A DNA stretch of 64,000 nucleotides from Arthrobacter sp. PAMC25564 (lineage in GTDB: Bacteria; Actinomycetota; Actinomycetes; Actinomycetales; Micrococcaceae), in contig NZ_CP039290.1 of NCBI RefSeq assembly GCF_004798705.1, positions 1,798,001 through 1,862,000 on the forward strand, given 5' to 3'. Positions 7,426-15,123 of the stretch are shown here, piece after piece (positions within the stretch are counted from its first letter, which is position 1; each line of letters starts with the position of its first letter). The translations under genes were made by a program, and so were the position numbers. The notes beneath the pieces were generated by a model. The model saw nothing but the letters and a program-made list of their open reading frames with translations, was not told the DNA's origin and ran no database searches.

Positions 7426-7453
7426 GCCAGGCAATTCGCGAAAGGCGACTCCC

Positions 7454-8446
7454 ATGAACACCACACCTTCTTCACCTCCGCATTTCACCTCGACGCCGGC
7501 CTCCGCCCGGCCAAGGTCCGACCAGGACCAGCCGCAGATCGACGCCACAAAGCGGTTGCGCGCCGCGGGCGAGCGAGCGTTGGTCCTCGGTGGCGGCGGA
7601 TCGACAGGCAACGCCTGGCTGATCGGCGTCATCGCCGGCCTGTTCGATGCCGGGCTGGATGTGACCGAGGCTGATCTGGTCATCGGGACGTCGGCCGGAT
7701 CGACGGCCGCGGCACAGATGGCTGGCGCGACCCCGACCGAACTGCTTGCCGCCATCCTTGCCGCGGCGCCCCAGCAACGGACCGGTCCGGTCGGATCCGA
7801 CGGTGGACGCGTTCCGATCAGGCCCGCGGCGGACCACCTGGAGAGAACGGGCAAGATCATCGCCGCTGCTGAGGACGCGGCCGACATGCGCCGCAGAATG
7901 GGCGCGGTGGCACTCGACTTGGATGCGGCGTCGGACGGTTCCGGGCAGACGCGGTGGCGCGCTACCGTCGGCGCGCGGCTGCCCAGTCAGCGCTGGCCGC
8001 AACGAACGGTGCTCATCACGGCGGTCGATGCCCACACCGGTGAACCGGTGGTGTTCGACCGTCATAGCGGAGTCGACCTGGTGGATGCCGTCGCCGCCAG
8101 CTGTGCCAGTGGCTTCGCCTACAGGATCGGGGACAACCGATATATCGACGGCGGCTACCGACGCAACGAGAATGCCGATCTGGCAGCCGGACACGGGCGG
8201 GTGCTGGTGCTGTCACCCTTCGGCGGCAGAACACGGACGCCGCTGGAGTGGGGCATGCATCTTGCAGCACAGCTCGACGAGCTACGCGCACGCGGCAGCA
8301 GAGTCCAAACGATCTTCCCGGATAGGAACTCCGAGCACATGTTCGGCGCCAATGCGATGGATCTGTCGCTGCGTCCGCCCGCTGCCCAGGCCGGTTACAA
8401 CCAGGGCAGAGCCCTTGCAGGGCAGCTCGCCGAATTCTGGCGCTGA
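7454..8446 (+). CDS. Patatin-like phospholipase family protein
   Basis: A 330-residue predicted Ser-Asp acyl hydrolase of the patatin family, acting on phospholipids or other acyl esters. The oxyanion-hole loop GGGGSTG is near residues 46-52, the nucleophile Ser80 lies in GTSAGS, and the catalytic Asp is in YIDGGY near residue 235. No signal peptide is visible, so it is cytoplasmic or uses another route. The start at 7454 has only a weak AAAGG site, unlike the strong one of the upstream leader ORF, so coupled translation from that ORF is plausible. It is followed by a 406-base gap. Confidence 0.87.
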   Translation: MNTTPSSPPHFTSTPASARPRSDQDQPQIDATKRLRAAGERALVLGGGGSTGNAWLIGVIAGLFDAGLDVTEADLVIGTSAGSTAAAQMAGATPTELLAAILAAAPQQRTGPVGSDGGRVPIRPAADHLERTGKIIAAAEDAADMRRRMGAVALDLDAASDGSGQTRWRATVGARLPSQRWPQRTVLITAVDAHTGEPVVFDRHSGVDLVDAVAASCASGFAYRIGDNRYIDGGYRRNENADLAAGHGRVLVLSPFGGRTRTPLEWGMHLAAQLDELRARGSRVQTIFPDRNSEHMFGANAMDLSLRPPAAQAGYNQGRALAGQLAEFWR

Positions 8447-8852
8447 CGCTCGCGAAATCAGTCAGCTCGGCAGGCGTGACGAGACCTGCTCATGCCTCGG
8501 AGACCGATGGGCGCAACGTGTCTCGCAACCCCAGCGCCTCGAAATCCATGCGATCCAAGACAACTCAAAGCCCGGTTGAGCGACACCAAGCGATCACAGA
8601 ACGCCGCCACGAAGCGCCGGACTCCACACATCAGGGGAAGCCGGCGGCTGCGCCGGGCCCTGCCGAAGATGCGGGTGGTTTCCTGAAGAAAGTGATGGGT
8701 TCAGGCCGTTCGTGTAAATTTTGTGTCTCATCTCACAAGATGCAACGATTCACCACGCGATTCTCTGGTTGAATCTAGGAATCAGCACAACGTGCCGCCC
8801 GTCACGTTCCACTTCGGGCTGCGCTAGTACTCATCGAACAGAAAGTTCACAG
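8447..8852 (+). other. Upstream region of the ABC importer operon
   Basis: No gene is supported in these 406 bases; a 98-codon frame at 8476-8772 lacks family features. The AT-rich part from about 8715 holds a CRP/GlxR-like site (8721-8738). A GAAAG sequence 7 bases before the start at 8853 is the likely ribosome-binding site. Confidence 0.55.
8721..8738. promoter_or_regulatory. CRP/GlxR-type binding site upstream of the ABC importer
   Basis: TTGTGT-CTCATC-TCACAA matches the CRP-family pattern TGTGA-N6-TCACA at nine of ten fixed positions. It is centred 123 bases upstream of the substrate-binding protein start, consistent with cAMP-dependent control of an uptake system. Binding is inferred. 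Confidence 0.45.
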
Positions 8853-10481
8853 ATGGCAATGAACAAGAAGGCCCTGCAGTGCGCGATCGCGCTTGCGGGC
8901 GTTTCCGCACTCGCGCTGACGGCCTGCACGGGCCCGTCCGGCGGCGGGGGCGGGTCATCCGCTGCGGCCAGTGGTCCGATCGCCTACGGCACCACCGACA
9001 AGGTCACGGCCCTGGATCCGGCAGGCTCGTACGACAACGGTTCGTTCATGGTGATGAACCAGATCTACTCCTTCCTGCTCAACTCGAAGCCGGGCGGCGC
9101 CGATCCCGTCCCGGACCTGGCCGAGTCGGCGTCCTTCACGACGCCGACGGAGTACACGGTCAAGCTCAAGTCCGGGCTGAAGTGGGCCAACGGGCACACC
9201 CTGGACTCCAAGGACGTCAAGTTCTCCTTTGACCGGCAGATGAAGATCAACGATCCCGCCGGCCCCGCAAGCCTGCTGTCCAATGTGGAGGGTGTTACCG
9301 CCCCTGACGCCAACACGGTCGTTTTCAAGCTGAAGCTGGCCAACGACCAGACTTTCGCCCAGATCCTCAGCAGCCCTGCCGCGCCGATCGTGGACGACGA
9401 AGTCTTCCCGGCCGACAAACTGCTCGACGACGACTCGATCGTCAAGGCGAAGGCCTTCTATGGCCAGTACACGATCGACACGTACAAGAAGAACGAACTG
9501 ATCAGCTTCAAGGCCTACCCCGACTACAAGGGGCTGCTGGGCAAGCCGGCCAACGATGCCGCCACGATCAAGTACTACGCAGACCCCACCAACATGAAGC
9601 TGGACATCCAGCAGGGCAACATCGACGTGGCCAACCGCAGCCTCAGCGCCACTGACATCGATGACCTCAAGAAGGATTCCAAGGTCAAGGTGAACGTCGG
9701 ACCCGGCGGCGAAATCCGCTACATCACGTTCAACTTTGACACCATGCCGTTCGGCGCCAAGGCCGCAGGCGCGGATCCCGCCAAGGCACTGGCCGTCCGC
9801 CAGGGCGTCGCCAACCTCGTCGACCGCCAGGCGATCGCCGACCAGGTCTACAAGGGCACCTACCTGCCCCTGTACTCGAACGTCCCCAGCGGATTCCTCG
9901 GAGCCAACGAATCGTTCAAGGACGCCTACGGCGACGCCGGCAAGCCCAGCCTGGACAAAGCCAAGAAGGTCCTGGCCGACGCCGGCGTGACCACCCCGGT
10001 GACCCTGAACCTGCAGTACAACCCGGACCACTACGGCAAGTCCTCGGGCGACGAATATGCCATGATCAAGGACCAGCTGGAGAAGTCCGGCCTGTTCAAG
10101 GTCAACCTGCAGTCCACCGAATGGGTCACCTACAGCAAGGCCAGCAGGGCCGATGAGTACCCGCTGTTCCAGTTCGGCTGGTTCCCTGACTTCAGCGACG
10201 CCGACAACTACCTCACTCCGTTCTTCCCCGACGGCGGCTTCCTGAAGAACCACTACAACAACCCCACTGTCACGGATCTGATCAGCAAGCAGCTCACCAC
10301 CGTTGACAAGACTGAACGCGAGTCCACGATCAAGGACGCCCAGAATGCCCTGGCCAAGGACATCTCGACGCTTCCACTGCTCCAGGGCGCACAGGTTGCC
10401 GTTTCCGGCAGCAGCGTTAAGGGTGTCGATTCGACCCTCGACGCATCCTTCAAGTTCCGGTTGGGAACTGTTTCCAAGTAA
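8853..10481 (+). CDS. ABC transporter substrate-binding lipoprotein, family 5 (peptide type)
   Basis: A 542-residue solute-binding lipoprotein that captures oligopeptides or similar ligands for the importer encoded downstream. The signal peptide ends in the lipobox LTAC with the lipidated Cys25, followed by a Gly/Ser linker. SBP_bac_5 features are the LAESASFTTPTEYTVKLKSG and GHTLDSKDVKFSFDR segments, and FGWFPDFSDADNYLTPFF near the C-terminus. ATG at 8853 was chosen; ATG at 8859 is possible. A hairpin terminator lies between this gene and the permease genes, so it may be made in excess. A CRP/GlxR-like box lies upstream. The substrate cannot be deduced. Confidence 0.93.
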   Translation: MAMNKKALQCAIALAGVSALALTACTGPSGGGGGSSAAASGPIAYGTTDKVTALDPAGSYDNGSFMVMNQIYSFLLNSKPGGADPVPDLAESASFTTPTEYTVKLKSGLKWANGHTLDSKDVKFSFDRQMKINDPAGPASLLSNVEGVTAPDANTVVFKLKLANDQTFAQILSSPAAPIVDDEVFPADKLLDDDSIVKAKAFYGQYTIDTYKKNELISFKAYPDYKGLLGKPANDAATIKYYADPTNMKLDIQQGNIDVANRSLSATDIDDLKKDSKVKVNVGPGGEIRYITFNFDTMPFGAKAAGADPAKALAVRQGVANLVDRQAIADQVYKGTYLPLYSNVPSGFLGANESFKDAYGDAGKPSLDKAKKVLADAGVTTPVTLNLQYNPDHYGKSSGDEYAMIKDQLEKSGLFKVNLQSTEWVTYSKASRADEYPLFQFGWFPDFSDADNYLTPFFPDGGFLKNHYNNPTVTDLISKQLTTVDKTERESTIKDAQNALAKDISTLPLLQGAQVAVSGSSVKGVDSTLDASFKFRLGTVSK

Positions 10482-10513
10482 GGCTGCATGCCTGCGGTTC
10501 TGACCAGCCTGGG

Positions 10514-10545
10514 AGGCGGGGCGGCCTCAAGGCGCCCCGCCTTTC
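10514..10545 (+). terminator. Intra-operon hairpin after the substrate-binding protein gene
   Basis: AGGCGGGGCG (10514-10523) pairs with CGCCCCGCCT (10533-10542), followed by TTCC. Such a partial terminator would raise the ratio of binding protein to permease. Confidence 0.65.
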
Positions 10546-10613
10546 CTGGTCATTGCCGCACCTGCAGTTCACGGGGCCGGCCCATGGCCGCGAAAGCACA
10601 ATTTTAGGTACCA

Positions 10614-11705
10614 ATGACAACACTGATAGAGGCGCCGCCAAGCGACGCCGACGGGCTCCTTCCGTCGAAGAAAAAATCATCAGGCGGAGGGCTGGGGACC
10701 TACATCCTGGTCCGGTTCTTCCTGATCCTTCCGACCATGTTCATCCTGGTGACCATGGTCTTCTTCCTGATGCGGGTCATCGGAGACCCCATCACCGCCG
10801 CCCAGGGTGGCAGGCTTCCCCCGGATGTGCTGGCCCAACGCATCCACGACGCCGGCTACGACCGGCCCATCATGGTGCAGTACTTCGAGTACCTTGGGCA
10901 GGTGGCGACCGGCAACTTCGGCACGACGATCACCGACCGCCGTCCCGTGGTTGAAATGCTGGCAACCTTCGGCACCGCCACCCTCGAACTGGCGATCAAC
11001 GCCGTGATCGTGGCATTGCTGGTGGGCATCCCGCTGGGACTGCTCGCCGCCCACCGGCGTGACAAGGCAGCGGACGCGGTCCTGCGCTTTTTCGCCATTC
11101 TCTGCTACGCCACTCCCGTGTTCTTCGCGGGCCTGCTGCTGAAGCTGACCTTCTCGGTCTGGCTCGGCTGGCTGCCGGTCGCGGGACGTGCCTCAACCAG
11201 GACCGAACTGGCCATGGGCGCCCTGGCGGCGCCCACCGGGGTCTACTGGCTGGATGCGCTGCGCAGCGGCAACATGGCGGCGCTCGGCGACGTGATGGCC
11301 CATGCGGTCCTCCCGGCAGTTGCCCTCGGGCTGCTCACGGCCGGGGTCTTCCTCCGGCTGGTCCGCACGAACGTGATCGGCACGCTCGGCAAGGACTACG
11401 TGGAGGCCGGCAGGTCCCGCGGCGTCAGTGAATTCCGGCTCGTGACCAAGCACGCCTACAAGCCTGCGCTCATCCCGATCATCACCGTCATGGGGCTGCA
11501 GATCGCCCTCCTGCTGGGCGGCGCCGTCCTGACGGAAACCACCTTCGAGTGGAAGGGCCTGGGCTACCAGCTGGTCCAGTACCTGAACGCGCGCGACTTC
11601 GTCGCGGTCCAGGGCATCGTTGTGCTGCTCGCGGTCATCGTCGCCGTCACGAACTTCGTGGTGGACGTCGTCGCAGCCCTGATCGACCCGCGAGTGAGGT
11701 ACTAG
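10614..11705 (+). CDS. ABC transporter permease, DppB/OppB type
   Basis: A 363-residue inner-membrane permease of the binding-protein-dependent family, forming half of the translocation pore of the peptide-type importer. Membrane segments include ILVRFFLILPTMFILVTMVF near residues 30-49 and about five more. The cytoplasmic EAA loop that docks the ATPase is EAGRSRGVSEFRLVTKHAYK. The N-terminus has an unusual 25-residue acidic/basic cytoplasmic tail. The second permease starts 2 bases after the stop. Confidence 0.93.
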   Translation: MTTLIEAPPSDADGLLPSKKKSSGGGLGTYILVRFFLILPTMFILVTMVFFLMRVIGDPITAAQGGRLPPDVLAQRIHDAGYDRPIMVQYFEYLGQVATGNFGTTITDRRPVVEMLATFGTATLELAINAVIVALLVGIPLGLLAAHRRDKAADAVLRFFAILCYATPVFFAGLLLKLTFSVWLGWLPVAGRASTRTELAMGALAAPTGVYWLDALRSGNMAALGDVMAHAVLPAVALGLLTAGVFLRLVRTNVIGTLGKDYVEAGRSRGVSEFRLVTKHAYKPALIPIITVMGLQIALLLGGAVLTETTFEWKGLGYQLVQYLNARDFVAVQGIVVLLAVIVAVTNFVVDVVAALIDPRVRY

Positions 11706-11707
11706 CC

Positions 11708-12727
11708 ATGAACGCAACCACAGCAAGCGGGCGCAAACAGCCCTTCGTTTACCGGCTTCCGGTGATCTCCCATTTCAGGAAGAGCGTCGGGCTGCAGCGC
11801 GGTATGCTCGTCACCGGCCTCGTGCTGACCATCGCCTTCCTGCTGACGACCGTGCTGGCGCCGGTGATCGCGCCTTACGGGTACTCGCAGCTCAGTGACG
11901 CCTCCGGTACCTTCCCCGCCCAGCAGGCCCCCAGCGGCAGCCACATCATGGGAACCACTGTGGGCGGCTATGACGTGTTCTCCCGCGTGGTCTGGGGCTC
12001 GCAGACGGCCGTGATCGTGATCGTCGTCGCGGTGGCCATGTCGATCTTCCTGGGGGTCGCGCTCGGCCTGATCAGCGGTTACTTCGGCGGCTGGCTGGAC
12101 CGGATCCTTGTCGTGATCGCCGACGCGATCTACGCATTCCCGTCCCTGCTGCTGGCCATCGTGATGTCAATCGTCATCAGCCGCGGCCAGTCCAGTTTCT
12201 GGGGCGGCATCCTGGCCTGCTCCTTCGCGATATCCGTGGTGTTCGTCCCGCAGTACTTCCGCGTAATCCGGGCCGAGACCATCCGGCTGAAGGCGGAGCC
12301 CTTCGTCGAGTCGGCCAAGGTGGTGGGTGCCTCCAGCGTCCGCATCATGGGACGCCACATCTTCAAGAACGCAACGCGCACGCTGCCACTGATCTTCACG
12401 CTGAATGCATCCGAGGCAATCCTGACCCTGGCGGGGCTGGGCTTCCTGGGCTTCGGCATCGAACCGTCCTCCGCCGCCGAGTGGGGCTTCGACCTCAACA
12501 AGGCCATGGCCGACGCCTCCTCCGGCATCTGGTGGACGGGTGTCTTCCCCGGTACGGCCATCGTCCTGACCGTACTTGGACTGACCCTCGTCGGCGAGAG
12601 CATGAACGATCTCAACGACCCACGGCTCAGGGGCCGCAGGAAGGCCGGGGGCAAGGTCCCCGCCGGAGGCCCCGTCTCCACCGCCGGCGCGCAGGCCGCC
12701 CCTGAAGCAGAAGCGAGAACGCTATGA
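11708..12727 (+). CDS. ABC transporter permease, DppC/OppC type
   Basis: A 339-residue second pore subunit. After a cytoplasmic start, membrane segments include GMLVTGLVLTIAFLLTTVLA and about five more; the ATPase-docking loop is ESAKVVGASSVRIMGRHIFK. The segment GTTVGGYDVFSRVVWG is typical of OppC/DppC. ATG at 11708 directly follows the DppB stop, so longer in-frame starts inside dppB were rejected. Its stop overlaps the ATPase start (ATGA), indicating translational coupling. The C-terminal tail is long and Ala/Pro/Gly-rich. Confidence 0.93.
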   Translation: MNATTASGRKQPFVYRLPVISHFRKSVGLQRGMLVTGLVLTIAFLLTTVLAPVIAPYGYSQLSDASGTFPAQQAPSGSHIMGTTVGGYDVFSRVVWGSQTAVIVIVVAVAMSIFLGVALGLISGYFGGWLDRILVVIADAIYAFPSLLLAIVMSIVISRGQSSFWGGILACSFAISVVFVPQYFRVIRAETIRLKAEPFVESAKVVGASSVRIMGRHIFKNATRTLPLIFTLNASEAILTLAGLGFLGFGIEPSSAAEWGFDLNKAMADASSGIWWTGVFPGTAIVLTVLGLTLVGESMNDLNDPRLRGRRKAGGKVPAGGPVSTAGAQAAPEAEARTL

Positions 12728-14439
12728 CCATCAACATCGGTTCCGTTCCGGACCAGGCGGCAGCAGGCAAGCAGCCCGTTCTGGACATCGACCACCTCAA
12801 GGTCACCTTCGCGACCGACGGCGGCGACGTCTACGCCGTCAAGGACGTCAGCCTCCAAGTCAATCCCGGCGAAGTCGTCGCCATCGTCGGTGAATCGGGC
12901 TCCGGCAAGACCGTGACGGCCAAGACGATCCTGGGCCTGCTGCCGGAAACGGCGACCAGTTCGGGCGCCGTCCTGATCAACGGCAACAACGTCATCAGCG
13001 TCAGCGCGGCGAAGCTCCGGCAGATCCGTGGCCGCGACGTCGCCATGGTCTTCCAGGAACCGTCCACGGCACTCAATCCGGTCTTCACCGTGGGCTGGCA
13101 GATTGCCGAGGGCATCCGGGCGCATGCCGACGCGGGCAGTGGGCACCGTATCAACGCCAAGGATGCCAAGGCGCGGGCCATCGAGGCGCTGCGCAAGGTC
13201 GGCATCCCGGACCCGGAAACCAGGGTCAACTACTATCCGCACCAGTTCTCGGGCGGCCAGAAGCAACGCGTCGTCATTGCCGCCGCGCTGGCCCTGAACC
13301 CGGGCCTGATCGTGGCCGACGAGCCCACGACGGCCCTGGACGTCACCGTCCAGGCAGAGATCCTGGAGCTGCTCCGGGACCTGCGGGACAAGTACGGCAC
13401 ATCGATCGTGCTGATCACCCACAACATGGGTGTCGTCGCCGACCTCGCCGACCGCGTGGTGGTCATGTATCAGGGCGATGTAGTGGAGGAAGCTCCCGCC
13501 CGGGTGCTGTTCGCCCAGCCCCGGGAGGACTACACCAAGAAGCTCCTCGCAGCAGTCCCGCACCTGGGCCGCAACTCCGCATCCGTTGGCATGACCCAAC
13601 GCGCCCACCAGGGCGGCAAGGTGCTGGTCGAGGCGAAGGACCTGACGATCGAGTACCCAGGCAGGCTGGGCAGCCCGGCCTTCAAAGCGGTCGACGGCGT
13701 CAGCTTCACGGTGTCCGAAGGCGAAGTCTTCGGCCTGGTGGGGGAGTCGGGCTCCGGCAAGACCACGATCGGCCGGGCCATCGCCGGACTCAACCGCACC
13801 ACGGGCGGCAGCCTGAAGGTGCTGGGCTACGAAATGCTGAACTTCAAGGAGCGCAGCTTCAAGCCGCTCCGCAAGGAGATCGGCTTCGTGTTCCAGGACC
13901 CGGCGGCATCCTTCAATCCGCAGCTGACCATCGGCGACTGCGTGGCGGAACCGCTGATCATCCACTCCAACCCGACCCCGGCGCAGGCGCGCCAGCGCGT
14001 CGGGGAGCTGCTTGAGTCGGTGCAGCTGCCGGCGTCATACGCTGAGCGTTTCCCGCACGAACTCTCCGGTGGCCAGCGGCAGCGCGCCTCCCTGGCACGG
14101 GCGCTCATCCTGAACCCGAAGCTGCTCATCGCCGATGAGCCGACGTCGGCCCTGGACGTCTCCGTGCAGGCCGTGGTGCTGGAGCTCTTCAAGGAGATCC
14201 AGCGGGAGTTCGGGTTCGCCGCACTGTTCATCAGCCATGACCTCGCCGTGGTGGACATGCTGTCCCACTGGGTCGGTGTGCTCTACAAGGGCAAGATGGT
14301 GGAGCAGGGGCTCGGGAACCAGGTGATGGGCCATCCGCAGCACGACTACACGAAGAAACTCATCGCGTCGCTGCCCGTTCCGGACCCCGACGAGCAGGCC
14401 CTGCGGCGGGCGGAATTCCGCACCGTACTTCACGGCTGA
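12724..14439 (+). CDS. ABC transporter ATP-binding protein, fused DppD-DppF type
   Basis: A 571-residue protein carrying both ATPase domains of a peptide-type importer in one chain, replacing separate DppD and DppF. Domain 1 (about residues 18-275) has Walker A GESGSGKT at 56-63 and signature FSGGQKQR. Domain 2 (about 300-560) has Walker A GESGSGKT at 340-347 and signature LSGGQRQR. Both have Walker B ADEPT followed by TALDV or SALDV, and oligopeptide-type C-terminal extensions ending in DYTKKL. The start overlaps the preceding permease stop by 4 bases. A 25-bp hairpin ends the operon. Confidence 0.94.
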   Translation: MTINIGSVPDQAAAGKQPVLDIDHLKVTFATDGGDVYAVKDVSLQVNPGEVVAIVGESGSGKTVTAKTILGLLPETATSSGAVLINGNNVISVSAAKLRQIRGRDVAMVFQEPSTALNPVFTVGWQIAEGIRAHADAGSGHRINAKDAKARAIEALRKVGIPDPETRVNYYPHQFSGGQKQRVVIAAALALNPGLIVADEPTTALDVTVQAEILELLRDLRDKYGTSIVLITHNMGVVADLADRVVVMYQGDVVEEAPARVLFAQPREDYTKKLLAAVPHLGRNSASVGMTQRAHQGGKVLVEAKDLTIEYPGRLGSPAFKAVDGVSFTVSEGEVFGLVGESGSGKTTIGRAIAGLNRTTGGSLKVLGYEMLNFKERSFKPLRKEIGFVFQDPAASFNPQLTIGDCVAEPLIIHSNPTPAQARQRVGELLESVQLPASYAERFPHELSGGQRQRASLARALILNPKLLIADEPTSALDVSVQAVVLELFKEIQREFGFAALFISHDLAVVDMLSHWVGVLYKGKMVEQGLGNQVMGHPQHDYTKKLIASLPVPDPDEQALRRAEFRTVLHG

Positions 14440-14469
14440 TCCCGTCCCGCGCCTCCCTGCGGCACCACT

Positions 14470-14522
14470 GTCCGATGGGCATGCCCCCCGTTCGCTTCGA
14501 ACGGGGGGCATGCCCATCGGAC
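14470..14522. terminator. Very long perfect hairpin ending the ABC importer operon
   Basis: Bases 14470-14494 and 14498-14522 are perfect reverse complements (25 bp) with a 3-base CTT loop. The stem contains a run of six C paired with six G. There is no T run. It lies 31 bases after the importer stop and just before the chorismate mutase promoter, so it also insulates that gene. Confidence 0.75.
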
Positions 14523-14581
14523 GGCCTGACGGGGGAGCTGCGGCGGCGCTTAACAGCAGAAGTGATTAGGCCCGGTGCCCC

Positions 14582-14587
14582 TAGACT
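14582..14587 (+). promoter_or_regulatory. -10 element of a probable leaderless chorismate mutase transcript
   Basis: TAGACT ends 6 bases before the ATG at 14594, and there is no Shine-Dalgarno sequence. This puts transcription initiation at or next to the start codon. Confidence 0.45.
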
Positions 14588-14593
14588 GGGTCA

Positions 14594-15121
14594 ATGACCG
14601 AGCAGAACCACACTCTTCCCGATCCCGATCCCGATCCCGATCCCGATCCCGATCCCGATGTCGATTCCTACGACCCCACGGCCAGCTCCCTGGCAGGTCA
14701 CGTGGATCCCGCAGTGATGGCGGAGCTGTTGTCGATCCGCTCCAGCATCGACAACATCGATGCCACCCTCGTGTTCCTCCTCGCGGAGCGGTTCAAGGCC
14801 ACGCAGAAGGTCGGCTTCCTGAAGGCCGCGCACAAACTTCCCGCCGGAGACCCGGGCCGGGAATCGGCGCAGATCGCACGCCTGCGCCACCTCGCCGCCG
14901 AAGCCCACCTGGACCCGGCCTTCGCAGAGAAGTTCCTGAACTTCATCATCGGCGAGGTCATCCGCCACCATGAAGCCATCGCCGAAGACCACCAGGCGGC
15001 CGCCGACCAGGCAGCAGCCCGGGACGCAGAGGCCCGGAACACGGCCGGCGGCGGCGCTGCCGGGGACATGGCGGTCCCTGCCGCCGGATCCACGGATCCG
15101 TCCGTCACCGCAGACGCCTAG
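14594..15121 (+). CDS. Chorismate mutase (AroQ type) with a Pro-Asp repeat
   Basis: A 175-residue AroQ-fold chorismate mutase, converting chorismate to prephenate for Phe/Tyr synthesis. The helical core (about residues 38-125) has the N-terminal Arg49 in LLSIRSSIDNID, the ERFKATQKVGFLKAAHKLP segment supplying the next Arg/Lys, and the third helix EKFLNFIIGEVIRHHEAI. Ahead of it is a (Pro-Asp)7 tract encoded by seven exact hexamers. The C-terminal 45 residues are Ala-rich and low-complexity. The first helix begins after the repeat, so repeat length should not alter the active site. The next gene starts 2 bases after the stop. Confidence 0.88.
   Translation: MTEQNHTLPDPDPDPDPDPDPDVDSYDPTASSLAGHVDPAVMAELLSIRSSIDNIDATLVFLLAERFKATQKVGFLKAAHKLPAGDPGRESAQIARLRHLAAEAHLDPAFAEKFLNFIIGEVIRHHEAIAEDHQAAADQAAARDAEARNTAGGGAAGDMAVPAAGSTDPSVTADA
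14618..14659 (+). repeat. Seven tandem CCCGAT hexamers inside the chorismate mutase gene
   Basis: Seven exact copies of CCCGAT encode (Pro-Asp)7 at residues 9-22. The unit length is a multiple of three, so slippage would change the protein length but keep the frame. Confidence 0.95.
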
Positions 15122-15123
15122 CC

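Noticed and set aside
8476..8772. A 98-codon frame before the ABC importer
   Set aside because: Low-complexity charged composition with no start signal; it covers the CRP-like site and the promoter area.
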